Source: Pseudoalteromonas rubra (lineage in GTDB: Bacteria; Pseudomonadota; Gammaproteobacteria; Enterobacterales; Alteromonadaceae). From it: DNA of 64,000 bases. The DNA lies in the NCBI RefSeq assembly GCF_005886805.2, contig NZ_CP045429.1, forward strand, positions 2,884,501 through 2,948,500, written 5' to 3'. This document shows, in pieces, positions 44,986 through 53,706 of the stretch. How positions within the stretch are numbered: the first letter of the stretch is position 1; each line of letters begins with the position of its first letter. The notes beneath the pieces were generated by a model. That model did not search any database. It saw nothing but the letters and a program-made list of their open reading frames with translations, and had not been told where the DNA came from. A program made the translations under genes and the position numbers.

Positions 44986-46212
44986 GTGTTGGAATCAAAT
45001 TTTGCTAAACTCAGGAACCTGGGCCCCGGGATCCTCATGGCCACCGCCGCAGTCGGAGGCTCTCATCTGGTCGCCGCCACCCAGGCAGGCGCCTTATTTG
45101 GCTGGCAACTATTATGGTTAGTGGTTGCGGTTAACCTACTCAAGTACCCCTTTTTCCGTTTTGGGGTGGAATACACACTGCATAGCGGTAACAGCCTGGT
45201 CACGGGCTATCACAATAAAAACCGGGCTTTGTTCTATCTGTTTGTGGTGCTCAATGTCATCGCTGCAGTTGTGAACACGGCGGGGGTACTGTTGCTCACT
45301 GCTGCACTGCTCCAATATGCGTTACCCTGGTCTATCTCGTTGACCACTTTATGCTATGCCTTATTATTTATCTGCCTTGGGATCTTATTGTTTGGTCACT
45401 ATAAACTGCTCGACAAAGCCAGCAAGGGGATCATGGCCATCTTGTGCTTTACCACACTGGCAGCTTTGCTGGTCGCAGTGTCACAGGGTCAGGCACATCC
45501 CTCACCACAACCGGCCCCGTCGCCCTACTCACTTGCACTACTGGGATTTATGGTGGCCCTGATGGGCTGGATGCCAGCCCCCATTGAAATCTCTGCCATC
45601 AATTCGCTCTGGCTCAAAGCCAAAACTCGCACTCAATCGCTCAGTAAAGCACAGGGCTTGTTTGATTTTAACCTTGGCTACTTTCTGACGCTGTTTCTGG
45701 CCGTGGTATTCTTTTCACTGGGTGTGCTACTACAGTATGGCCAGAGTCAAAAAATCGAACTCGCAGGCGTCGCTTTTTCTAAACAGCTGATAGATATGTA
45801 TGCACTAACACTGGGAGAGTGGGCGCGCTGGTTGATAGCCACGATTGCCTTTTTATGTATGTTTGGCACTACCATCACTGTACTGGATGGCTACGCCAGA
45901 ACCCTGGATGATGCTGTGAAGCTGATCAAACCACATAAAAACAAAGCCAGCCTGTCATTGTTTATTGCCCTGCAAGCCATATTCGGTATGGTGCTGGTGC
46001 TATTTTTTAAAGCCAATCTCAAAGACATGCTGATGTTTGCCATGACACTGGCGTTTTTAACCACGCCATTTTTTGCCTGGCTCAATTTCTCGCTGATCCG
46101 CAAAGAACTGTTTGCACAGCAAAGTAAGCTGGTGCAAATATTGACCTGGACAGGTCTTACCTATTTGATTGCGTTTGCAGTGTTATTTGTGGTGTGGCGC
46201 TGGGTGCTCTGA
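44986..46212 (+). CDS. NRAMP-like transporter of a divergent subfamily
   Basis: A 408-residue membrane protein with eleven predicted helices. Helix 1 starts LRNLGPGILMATAAVGGSHLVAATQAGALFGW, the NRAMP-type entry, but the metal-binding DPGN of true Mn/Fe transporters is replaced by GGSH. In helix 6 the MPH motif is changed to MPAPIEIS. These replacements occur in a common bacterial NRAMP-like branch whose substrate is unclear. The start is GTG 44986 with GGA five bases upstream; TTG at 44989 is also possible. A palindromic repeat and a terminator follow. Confidence 0.85.
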   Translation: MLESNFAKLRNLGPGILMATAAVGGSHLVAATQAGALFGWQLLWLVVAVNLLKYPFFRFGVEYTLHSGNSLVTGYHNKNRALFYLFVVLNVIAAVVNTAGVLLLTAALLQYALPWSISLTTLCYALLFICLGILLFGHYKLLDKASKGIMAILCFTTLAALLVAVSQGQAHPSPQPAPSPYSLALLGFMVALMGWMPAPIEISAINSLWLKAKTRTQSLSKAQGLFDFNLGYFLTLFLAVVFFSLGVLLQYGQSQKIELAGVAFSKQLIDMYALTLGEWARWLIATIAFLCMFGTTITVLDGYARTLDDAVKLIKPHKNKASLSLFIALQAIFGMVLVLFFKANLKDMLMFAMTLAFLTTPFFAWLNFSLIRKELFAQQSKLVQILTWTGLTYLIAFAVLFVVWRWVL

Positions 46213-46219
46213 AGTAGTA

Positions 46220-46268
46220 ATACCAATTTCACTTAATACCTGGTCTATTTGAAGGAGCAAATTGGTAT
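46220..46268. repeat. Short palindromic repeat element
   Basis: ATACCAATTT (46220-46229) and AAATTGGTAT (46259-46268) flank a 29-base centre. Elements of this shape recur between genes in several Alteromonadales genomes as I recall them; only one copy is in this window. It follows the NRAMP-like stop by 7 bases. Confidence 0.5.
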
Positions 46269-46269
46269 A

Positions 46270-46294
46270 AAAAGGCGGTATCAACCGCCTTTTT
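46270..46294. terminator. Bidirectional intrinsic terminator
   Basis: Stem GGCGGT/ACCGCC (46274-46279, 46284-46289) with loop ATCA, A-run before and T5 after (46290-46294). It serves the NRAMP-like gene on the plus strand and yfcL on the minus strand. Confidence 0.92.
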
Positions 46295-46305
46295 ATTTGG
46301 GTAAA

Positions 46306-46584
46306 TTAAGCACCTAACTGCTTAAGTCGCTCCCAGATGGTTACCACGTGATGCTTATCTTCCTCGTTAAGCTCACCGTCGCGGTAAGCTTTCACCAGGC
46401 TGGATTCAACTTTGGCATTCAGCTCATCGACTGATAACGTCAGTTCCTCAACCTGAGCATATCCAACTGCCAGGTCAAAATGACCGCGTAAGTAGCCACC
46501 AGCAAACAGTTCGTCATCGCTTGCTCTTTCTACTAATTCATCAAAAAACTGCTGTGCAGCTTCTATATACGCTTGAAGTGACAT
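46306..46584 (-). CDS. yfcL: YfcL family protein
   Basis: A 92-residue acidic helical protein whose sequence (AAQQFFDELVERASDDELFAGGYLRGHFDLAVGYA start) matches the YfcL family. Its function is not known. In enterobacteria it lies next to epmC (yfcM); the same neighbourhood is kept here with an ATP-NAD-kinase-like gene between them. It follows that gene by 8 bases, so it is the last gene of a minus-strand operon ending at the 46270-46294 terminator. Confidence 0.92.
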   Translation of the reverse strand: MSLQAYIEAAQQFFDELVERASDDELFAGGYLRGHFDLAVGYAQVEELTLSVDELNAKVESSLVKAYRDGELNEEDKHHVVTIWERLKQLGA

Positions 46585-46592
46585 TCTGTCTC

Positions 46593-47720
46593 CTAAATTA
46601 AATCCTGATGCCCGACGGCATACATTACATGGTCATTATAACCTGTTACTACTTTGATGTAGCCACTCAGTTCGTTATCTAAGTCCTGATCGCCCGTATC
46701 CGCTATCAAAGGGCGACCATTGAGTGCCTGCAACTTACTTTTAGTCGCAACCACGATGATATTATCTTTGCCGATCTGGCGGATCAGCGCCGGGCTTAAC
46801 TGCTGATTACCCCGGCCAAAAATATGCCCTTGTCCGCCAATTAAGGTGATGACCAGCTTAGTGGGTGCCTGCCCAACATTATCCAGTAACTGTTGTGCGG
46901 TCAGGTCGCTCCCTAGCAAAGTATGATCGCGGATCAAATCTACTCCGAGCAGGGTATTATCAAGCCCCAGCTCTTCCATAATCGCCGCTACGGTTGAGCC
47001 TGAGCCCATGATATATTGCTCGTCTTCTTCCATCTCTGAAATCACATACGCAGCGATATCGGCTAGCACCAGTTCGTCGCTTTCTTTACCGCCATTTTTT
47101 ACGCTTTGTACGTAACGCAATTCACTGGGTACCTGCATTTCACCATAACGCTTGGCGCGCACCGTTCCGGCTCTGAATGCATTTTCATCTATGTCCATCA
47201 CATCGGCATCGTCTATGGTGACCAATTCACCTTTGATGAGCATTTCAACGACCCGGCCCGCCGCTTTCGGCGTAATGGCATAAACGCCACTGTGGATTTT
47301 GCAGCCAGCAGGAACCCCCAGCACAGGGGCCTCGCTCCCGATCGCAGAGCAGATATTTCGTGCGGTCCCATCTCCACCAGCAAACAGCAACAAGTCTACT
47401 TTCGCTTCGGCAAGTAACCTGGCGGCCTGCTCAGTGTCCTCAGGGGTCGTGGGCGTACCACAGGTCATCACTACCCGGGTGGTAAAACCATGCGCTTTAG
47501 CAAGCTCCTCCCCCATTTCACCACTGACGGTATAGACCTCCAGCACATCCCGGTAGGGGTGTAACAAAGCCAGCGCCTGTGCCGTACGGCTATGTGCTTT
47601 TGGCTCAGCACCCATGGAGCGGGCAAGTTCAGCGGTGTCGCTACCATCACTGCCTTTCAACGCCACGGCGCCGCCCAACCCGGCAACCGGGTTGACTATC
47701 AATCCTAGTTTAAACTGCAT
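46593..47720 (-). CDS. ATP-NAD kinase family protein
   Basis: A 375-residue protein with the NAD/diacylglycerol kinase fold: LIVNPVAGLGGAVALKG near the start, LLLFAGGDGTARNI (the GGDGT catalytic motif) at about 108, and PAGCKIHSGVYAITP as a second ligand motif. It is longer than NadK and belongs to the YegS/NadK-like branch, whose phosphoryl acceptor is not settled. The ATG at 47720 has AGGAG seven bases upstream; the frame to 47762 is discarded. It overlaps the epmC stop by 11 bases, indicating translational coupling. Confidence 0.9.
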   Translation of the reverse strand: MQFKLGLIVNPVAGLGGAVALKGSDGSDTAELARSMGAEPKAHSRTAQALALLHPYRDVLEVYTVSGEMGEELAKAHGFTTRVVMTCGTPTTPEDTEQAARLLAEAKVDLLLFAGGDGTARNICSAIGSEAPVLGVPAGCKIHSGVYAITPKAAGRVVEMLIKGELVTIDDADVMDIDENAFRAGTVRAKRYGEMQVPSELRYVQSVKNGGKESDELVLADIAAYVISEMEEDEQYIMGSGSTVAAIMEELGLDNTLLGVDLIRDHTLLGSDLTAQQLLDNVGQAPTKLVITLIGGQGHIFGRGNQQLSPALIRQIGKDNIIVVATKSKLQALNGRPLIADTGDQDLDNELSGYIKVVTGYNDHVMYAVGHQDLI

Positions 47721-48264
47721 CTGCAAACTCCTGTGGACAATGCCATTCAAACTGGCCAACACTGAGTGGCCAGGGGGTCGAGTAAAACTGAGCTAACGCT
47801 TTGAGTAAAGCCTGTGCACGAGCGTTGAAGCCGACTGTGAGCAGCTCCGTCACCTGTGCATGAACACGTTTTTGAAAAGCAAAACGGCAAGTGGGCTCAC
47901 CATTTAAATTGTCAACGGAGACGTTAAATGCAAACCCCGCAGCGGTGCTCAGGGCCCACTCGATAGCCTGAGGTTTAACTTCTACCTGCTCAAATGCCAG
48001 TTGCTGATCTTTACTGCGTCCATCAGGACAGTACCAGTAACCATAATCTTCCTGCGCCCTGCGCGCTTTACCCGCAACCAGCCAATGAGCAACTTCATGC
48101 AAGGCACTGGCATAAAAGCCATGCGCAAATACAATACGGTGATAATCACACTGCGTATCTGCTGGCAGATATATTGGCTCATCTGTGCCTGACACCAGCT
48201 TGGTATTGTACTTTGGATAGAATAAGGCATTAAATATCGAGATCAGATCGTCAATGTGGTGCAT
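47710..48264 (-). CDS. epmC: Elongation factor P hydroxylase EpmC
   Basis: A 184-residue protein matching EpmC (YfcM), the iron-dependent enzyme that hydroxylates the beta-lysylated lysine of elongation factor P. The metal motif HEVAHW (about residue 56) and the KARRAQEDYGYWYCPDGR segment are visible, and YTP-type residues in the C-terminal third fit. It heads the epmC / NAD-kinase / yfcL operon. The modifying partners EpmA and EpmB are not in this window. Length is normal. Confidence 0.93.
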   Translation of the reverse strand: MHHIDDLISIFNALFYPKYNTKLVSGTDEPIYLPADTQCDYHRIVFAHGFYASALHEVAHWLVAGKARRAQEDYGYWYCPDGRSKDQQLAFEQVEVKPQAIEWALSTAAGFAFNVSVDNLNGEPTCRFAFQKRVHAQVTELLTVGFNARAQALLKALAQFYSTPWPLSVGQFEWHCPQEFADAV

Positions 48265-48336
48265 ACAACTCGCAGGTGGTCCTCAGGTTGGTTAATGGCC
48301 GCAGATTGTACGGATTTTTGGTGCTAAAGTAAAAAG

Positions 48337-49833
48337 TCAGTGCTGATCCGCAGCAAATAATACCGCTCTGCTACGACCTTGTGACTTAGCCTGATACAAA
48401 GCCTGATCTGCCTCCCCAATCAATTGTGCTAAATCCGATTTTTCGCTCACTTGTGTGCAACTGGTAACGCCGATACTTAAACTCAGCCCATGCTGGTTTT
48501 GTTCGCAATATGCCTGCACCAGTCGTTGTGCCATTTGCAAGGATTCTTGTGCATCAATTTCCGGACAAACCAGCACAAATTCGTCACCTCCCCAACGACC
48601 CAATCCGTCACTGGGGCGCACTGAGCAAACCAAAAAACGACTTAGCTCGGTTAGAGCGCGATCACCGGCCTGGTGGCCAAGCGTATCGTTCAATATCTTA
48701 AAGTTATCTATGTCGACTATCATGACTGACAAAGGACGCTGATAGCGCCTCGCCCGACTCAGCTCGTCATTCAGAATTTGCTCGATCTGACCTCGATTAA
48801 AGACTTGAGTTAAAAAATCGACTTCTGCTTTTTGTTGCAGTTGTAACTCGTGACGAAGGTCGCGGATCACCGCCACAAAGTAGGTTTCTTTTCCCAATGC
48901 CGTTCGGGCAATGGCAATGTCCAGGGGTATTTCATCACCACACTTATGCACACCGATAATATTTAAACCATTTTGCCCTTTGCGACGCATTTGTGCCCGA
49001 CCCGTAAAATTGCGCCGCTCTTTGCTGTGCAAATCACGAAATCGCGCAGGGATCAGATCTTCTACCGACATGCGCAGTAGCTCCTGAACAGAGTAGCCAA
49101 ACAATTCGGTGCACGAATGATTAACCCGGGTGATCTTGCCACTATACTCACAATAAAGCAGCGCATCCGGGATTGCATCAAACAAACACGCCCGCTCCTC
49201 AATGGTCCTAAGCTGGCCACGTAACACCACAGCACCTGCACAGGCAAGTATCACAACCAAAGACAACAGCAACCAGGCTTCAACAGAGCCCTTATTTATA
49301 ATACTATTCAAGGCCACCTGATGCTGTCGCTTAGTCTCCTCAATTCTCGCTTCCATACCTAATCGTAATGACTGGAGGGCAATGTCCAGCCGGAGATGGC
49401 GCGGTGATGAGGGGTTTTCAGATAACTTGAAAGGTGCAGTGTCCAAGGACTTGTCTGGGATTGATTGTCGAGGCTCACTCAGAATGCGTTGTACTTCATC
49501 AAGCGCCTCTCGTTCAGTATCACTCAGTTCCAGCTCAGCAATCATCATCACTATGTGCAGAGCGACATCAGCATCTGTATTGATACTATACGCTCGCTGC
49601 TCAGACAAATAATCTCTGACCTGATGTTCAGGGTCATTGTCACTCAGTTGACGTTCCAGTTCATCGAGCAGCTGTGCTTCTCGCAGAATAATGTCTGCCT
49701 GCTGTTGCCAGTGCTGCTCAAAGCGTGTGATCACATCGCTGGCATCATCGCTGATGTACAACATGACCACGTTCGCTAACACCGTCGCGCTAACAAGTGT
49801 GGCGATAAAAGTGAAAAAGTACCTGCTGTGCAT
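48337..49833 (-). CDS. Membrane diguanylate cyclase with PAS domain
   Basis: A 498-residue protein: first membrane helix at 4-28, a periplasmic helical sensor (about 30-185), second helix at about 192-212, PAS domain (about 220-335; DAIPDALLYCEYSGKITRVN) and GGDEF domain (about 335-490). The active site is intact (RWGGDEFVLVCPE), with an RPSD inhibitory-site motif five residues before it, so it should make c-di-GMP from GTP and be feedback-inhibited. The ATG at 49833 has GGGGA upstream and is preferred over 49851. It stands alone between the epmC operon and fadIJ. Confidence 0.93.
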   Translation of the reverse strand: MHSRYFFTFIATLVSATVLANVVMLYISDDASDVITRFEQHWQQQADIILREAQLLDELERQLSDNDPEHQVRDYLSEQRAYSINTDADVALHIVMMIAELELSDTEREALDEVQRILSEPRQSIPDKSLDTAPFKLSENPSSPRHLRLDIALQSLRLGMEARIEETKRQHQVALNSIINKGSVEAWLLLSLVVILACAGAVVLRGQLRTIEERACLFDAIPDALLYCEYSGKITRVNHSCTELFGYSVQELLRMSVEDLIPARFRDLHSKERRNFTGRAQMRRKGQNGLNIIGVHKCGDEIPLDIAIARTALGKETYFVAVIRDLRHELQLQQKAEVDFLTQVFNRGQIEQILNDELSRARRYQRPLSVMIVDIDNFKILNDTLGHQAGDRALTELSRFLVCSVRPSDGLGRWGGDEFVLVCPEIDAQESLQMAQRLVQAYCEQNQHGLSLSIGVTSCTQVSEKSDLAQLIGEADQALYQAKSQGRSRAVLFAADQH

Positions 49834-49934
49834 GCCTTGTCCCCGGGCCACTGACGCGCACCATCACCTGCAATTACCATTGCAAGATGAACAAACAAGG
49901 TGACGACAATTATCCCCTTATTTTAGCCGAAAAT

Positions 49935-49962
49935 AAAAAAGCCGCATAAATGCGGCTTTTTT
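49935..49962. terminator. Bidirectional intrinsic terminator after fadJ
   Basis: GCCGCA-TAAA-TGCGGC (49941-49956) flanked by A6 (49935-49940) and T6 (49957-49962). It lies 18 bases past the fadJ stop on the minus strand. Confidence 0.95.
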
Positions 49963-49980
49963 ACATGCTCAGACAAGGAG

Positions 49981-52080
49981 TTAACTATAGTAGGCTTCGC
50001 CTGCTTCAGCCTTTGCCAAAAGCGGCTCTGCAGGTGTAAACACCGCATTGTCGGTTGCATAGGTAGAGAGCTCAGAACACACCTTGTTCAGGCCGCGCTT
50101 GTCCATGTAGCTAAATGGTCCGCCCAAAAATGGTGGGAAGCCAATACCAAAAATGGCACCAATGTCGCCATCTCGGGCGCTGGCAATAATGCCCTCGTCC
50201 AGACAACGAGCCGCCTCATTTAGCATCTGTGCAACACAGCGGCTGGCAATTTCTTGCTTGTTGAGACGCGGAGCCGGTGTAATACCCAGCAAATCGTAGA
50301 CAGACTCATCCACTTTTTTGCCTTTGCTTTCGTATTTGTAAAAGCCTTTTCCGGTTTTGCGGCCCAGACGTTTACTATCAATCATGCGAGCAAATGCATC
50401 AGGCGCTTTGAAACGATCACCCAGCTCTTTTTCCAGGATTGGCGCAATTTTTGAACCAATGTCTACGCCCACTTCATCCAGCAATGCCAAAGGCCCAACC
50501 GGGAAGCCAAACTCAACCAGAGCCTGATCAATTTTCTCAATCGGCTCACCCGCCAGCAGCAAGTTCGCCGCTTCATTCACATAAGGCGCGAGGATTCGGT
50601 TAACGTAAAAACCCGCTTTATCTTTTACCACGATGGGCGTCTTACCTTGCTTGCGAGCAAAGTTAACCGTGCGTGCGATAGTCTCTTCTGAGGTCCCTTC
50701 ATGCGGGATGATCTCAACCAGTGGCATCTTTTCTACCGGTGAGAAGTAATGCAGACCAATGACATTTTCAGGGCGCGCTGCGTTTTCAGCGATCTGGGCA
50801 ATTGGCAATGACGAAGTGTTGCTGGCAAAAATCGTTTGCTCGGTACATTCGCGCTCGATGTCTGCCACCATGCTTTGCTTCAGTGCCAGGTCTTCAAATA
50901 CCGCTTCAATGACGATATCGGTATGGCGCATGCCAGTGTAATCGGTTGTGCCTGTGATGCGGTTCATCGCCAGCTGTAACTCAGCCTTGGACAAGATACG
51001 CTTTTTCTGCTTTTTCGACAGGATCTTGTAACTGTAACTCAGGGCATTGCTGATCCCCTGATGTGCCACATCTTTAATTCGTACCGGCACGCCGGCCTTT
51101 ACTGCACTGACATGAGCAATACCGCCGCCCATCAGACCGCCACCAAGCACAGCCGCACGATTGATTTTAGGCGCGTCGTCACTTTGCCATTCTTTTTTCA
51201 TTTCAGTAGTAGCAAAGAAAATGCCGCGTAAAGACTGAGATACCTCTGTCATGACCAAGTCGGCAAAGCCTTCGGCTTCTGTTTTATAGGCTTTCAGTTC
51301 GCCCAACTCAACCGATGCACGGACTGCCTTGATGATAGCCAGCGGCGCCGGATAATGGCCGCCTGTTTTCTTCTCAACATTTTCTTGCGCTTTTTTGAAG
51401 ATGATGTTGCGACCAAACGGGTTTGATTCCAGCAGCTGACTCAGTTTATCCAGCTTAGGCTTACGTGCTTTAGGCTTGTGACCCCGGGCCAGTTTAATGG
51501 CCACATTCAGCAAGATGCTGTGTGGTACACTGTCATCCACCAGGCCGGTCTTTTTAGCCTGCCTGGCACGTACTTGCTTACCTGTGAGCATCCACTCAAG
51601 CGCTTTTTGAATACCAACCAGTTTCGGTAAACGCTGTGTACCACCACCGCCCGGTAACAGACCCAGCTGTACTTCTGGCAGGCCCAGCTTGGTTTTGTCA
51701 TCGTCGCTACATACGCGATAATCACAAGCCAGCGCAAATTCAAGGCCACCACCGAGAGCCGCACCATGAATGGCAGCGACAGTTGGGAATGGCAGTTTCT
51801 GCATTTTGAAAAACGCCTGCTGACACATTTCAGATAAGCGCAGCGCATCTTCGCGCGTTTTTGCTTGATCCAACATCTTGATGTCGGCACCAGCGATGAA
51901 ATTATCGTCTTTACCACTGACAAATACCATGCCAGTCACATCATCATTGCGGCCTTGCTCCAGAATAGTCAACAGCTCATCGGCAAAGCTGTCGCGCAGC
52001 GTGTTCATCTTCTCGCCCGGCACATCGATGGTGACGATAGCCACGCGGTGGCTGTTTAATTCATAACTAAATACTGACAT
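49981..52080 (-). CDS. fadJ: Fatty-acid oxidation multienzyme subunit FadJ
   Basis: A 699-residue trifunctional subunit. The N-terminal crotonase domain (about 1-190) has GADIKMLD, AAIHGAALGGGLEFALACDYR and LPEVQLGLLPGGGGTQRLP for enoyl-CoA hydratase and isomerase activity. The middle NAD-binding domain starts AAVLGGGLMGGGIAH (about 312), and the C-terminal 3-hydroxyacyl-CoA dehydrogenase part has NRILAPYVNEAA and FPVGPLALLDEVG. It catalyses the hydration and NAD-dependent oxidation steps of beta-oxidation, working in a complex with FadI. Start at 52080 (MSVFSYELN), overlapping the fadI stop by one base (TAATG); the longer frame to 52128 is read inside fadI. Confidence 0.96.
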   Translation of the reverse strand: MSVFSYELNSHRVAIVTIDVPGEKMNTLRDSFADELLTILEQGRNDDVTGMVFVSGKDDNFIAGADIKMLDQAKTREDALRLSEMCQQAFFKMQKLPFPTVAAIHGAALGGGLEFALACDYRVCSDDDKTKLGLPEVQLGLLPGGGGTQRLPKLVGIQKALEWMLTGKQVRARQAKKTGLVDDSVPHSILLNVAIKLARGHKPKARKPKLDKLSQLLESNPFGRNIIFKKAQENVEKKTGGHYPAPLAIIKAVRASVELGELKAYKTEAEGFADLVMTEVSQSLRGIFFATTEMKKEWQSDDAPKINRAAVLGGGLMGGGIAHVSAVKAGVPVRIKDVAHQGISNALSYSYKILSKKQKKRILSKAELQLAMNRITGTTDYTGMRHTDIVIEAVFEDLALKQSMVADIERECTEQTIFASNTSSLPIAQIAENAARPENVIGLHYFSPVEKMPLVEIIPHEGTSEETIARTVNFARKQGKTPIVVKDKAGFYVNRILAPYVNEAANLLLAGEPIEKIDQALVEFGFPVGPLALLDEVGVDIGSKIAPILEKELGDRFKAPDAFARMIDSKRLGRKTGKGFYKYESKGKKVDESVYDLLGITPAPRLNKQEIASRCVAQMLNEAARCLDEGIIASARDGDIGAIFGIGFPPFLGGPFSYMDKRGLNKVCSELSTYATDNAVFTPAEPLLAKAEAGEAYYS

Positions 52081-53390
52081 TATGCACTCTCCAATACAAA
52101 GGCTGCACCCAGACCACCAGCCGCACAAGCGGTAGTCAGCGCAAGTCCACCGCCGCGACGTTTTAGCTCATTCAGGGTTTGCGTGATTAAACGCGCGCCT
52201 GTTGCCGCAAACGGGTGACCATAGGCCAAAGAACCACCGTTTACGTTGAATTTATCCATATCGATTTCACCCAGCGCTTTGCTGCGACCCAGCTTCTCCT
52301 GAGCAAACTTATCAGAGGCAAACATCTTCATGTTAGCCAGGGTTTGCGCCGCAAACGCTTCGTGCATTTCAATTAAATCCAGGTCTTGCAGAGTAAGACC
52401 AGCGCGCTCCAGTGCCAGTGGCGTGGAGTGAGCCGGACCCATCAACATGTCTTCGTGCACACCGATAGCGGTAAATGCATAGTTGCGTACATAACCCAGA
52501 ATTTCGTAACCCAGAGCTTTGGCTTTGCTTTCACTCATCATCAGTACCGCAGCCGCACCATCAGTCAGTGGTGTCGCGTTTGCCGCCGTCACAGAGCCGT
52601 GCTTACGGTCAAAAACCGGGCGTAATTTCGCATAGCCTTCCAGTGACGAGTTCGCACGAATGTTGTTGTCTTTTTCAATAAAGCCTTTGTATGGTTCAAC
52701 GTGCGCTGCCATGACTTCATCTTTTAACAAGCCATCATCCCAGGCCTTGGCAGCCAAGGTGTGTGAACGGTGCGCCAGCGCGTCCTGATCAGCACGGCTG
52801 ATTGCATGGGTTTTGGCCATTTGCTCAGCAGTCTGGCCCATAGACAAGCCCGTTGAGTACTCTGCAACCGCAGGAGGCACCGGCATCAGGTCTTTCAGTC
52901 TCAGCTTTGAGAAAATTTTCAGACGCTGTGACAAAGTACGCGCCTTGTTGAGATCAACCAGGCTGCCTGCCAGCTTTTTGCTCACACCGATCGGTAAAAC
53001 CGACGATGAATCTGCACCGCCGGCAATGCCGACAGCCGTATGACCTGCAATAATAGATTCCGCAACATTCGCCACAGCCTGGAAACTGGTGGCACAAGCA
53101 CGTGAAACTGAATAAGCATCGACTGACACAGGCATGCCTGTGCCCAGCACGATTTCACGCGCGATGTTAGGTGCTTCAGGCATTTGCACCACCTGACCAA
53201 AGACCAGCTGATCTATCTCTGTTTTATCGATATTCAGACGTTCCAGCATTTCATTGACGACGACCTTACCCAGGTCCAGTGCTGGTACATGATGATAGGC
53301 CGTGGCCTGTTTCGCAAAGGGTGTACGCAAACCAGAAACAATGGCAATGCGATCCCCTGTTGTTGTTTTTAGAATGTTTTGTTCAGACAT
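52080..53390 (-). CDS. fadI: 3-ketoacyl-CoA thiolase FadI
   Basis: A 436-residue thiolase, the partner subunit of FadJ. The nucleophilic Cys is in [14 protein letters not shown] (about residue 99), [17 protein letters not shown] carries the catalytic His, and [13 protein letters not shown] ends the protein with the second conserved Cys. It performs the thiolytic cleavage of 3-ketoacyl-CoA. The FadI-type length and the order fadI-fadJ distinguish it from fadBA. A sigma-70-like promoter and a FadR-like operator lie just upstream, so it should be repressed in the absence of long-chain acyl-CoA. Confidence 0.96.
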   Translation of the reverse strand: MSEQNILKTTTGDRIAIVSGLRTPFAKQATAYHHVPALDLGKVVVNEMLERLNIDKTEIDQLVFGQVVQMPEAPNIAREIVLGTGMPVSVDAYSVSRACATSFQAVANVAESIIAGHTAVGIAGGADSSSVLPIGVSKKLAGSLVDLNKARTLSQRLKIFSKLRLKDLMPVPPAVAEYSTGLSMGQTAEQMAKTHAISRADQDALAHRSHTLAAKAWDDGLLKDEVMAAHVEPYKGFIEKDNNIRANSSLEGYAKLRPVFDRKHGSVTAANATPLTDGAAAVLMMSESKAKALGYEILGYVRNYAFTAIGVHEDMLMGPAHSTPLALERAGLTLQDLDLIEMHEAFAAQTLANMKMFASDKFAQEKLGRSKALGEIDMDKFNVNGGSLAYGHPFAATGARLITQTLNELKRRGGGLALTTACAAGGLGAAFVLESA

Positions 53391-53408
53391 GAATTTTGCT
53401 CTCCCGCT

Positions 53409-53425
53409 GACAGGTCTGACCTGTT
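53409..53425. promoter_or_regulatory. FadR-like operator of fadIJ
   Basis: ACAGGTC-T-GACCTGT (53410-53424) is a perfect palindrome; on the minus strand the 17-mer AACAGGTCAGACCTGTC is close to the enterobacterial FadR box (AACTGGTCNGACNTGTT). It lies just downstream of the predicted transcription start, 19 bases before the fadI ATG, a normal repressor position. Confidence 0.75.
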
Positions 53426-53436
53426 ATTGTCGCTTG

Positions 53437-53465
53437 ATTCTAAACAACCGAATCCTTAATGCCAA
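53437..53465 (-). promoter_or_regulatory. Sigma-70-type promoter of fadIJ
   Basis: On the minus strand TTGGCA (53465-53460), 17 bases, TAGAAT (53442-53437). The predicted start near 53430 falls next to the FadR-like palindrome. The rest of the 316-base space up to 53706 shows only AT-rich promoter-like sequence for the MoxR gene. Confidence 0.65.
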
Positions 53466-53706
53466 TAGCTAATTAGAAAATCTTGTAATTCAAGCACGAC
53501 TCACAGGGCCTATCCAATTGCCGCTTTTAAATCTAGTCTGATTTTTGTTCAATTCAAAAAGTCACTGAAAAATAAATGAAGATTTATGAACTTTTACCCA
53601 ATTCAGTGTCTAATCAAGTTACAAAAAAACGCCCGCAAAACCTTGAGTTTTGCGCCTCAATCCTTATAAATAAGCAAAAAATTTGTCACAACAAGGACAA
53701 AGCACC

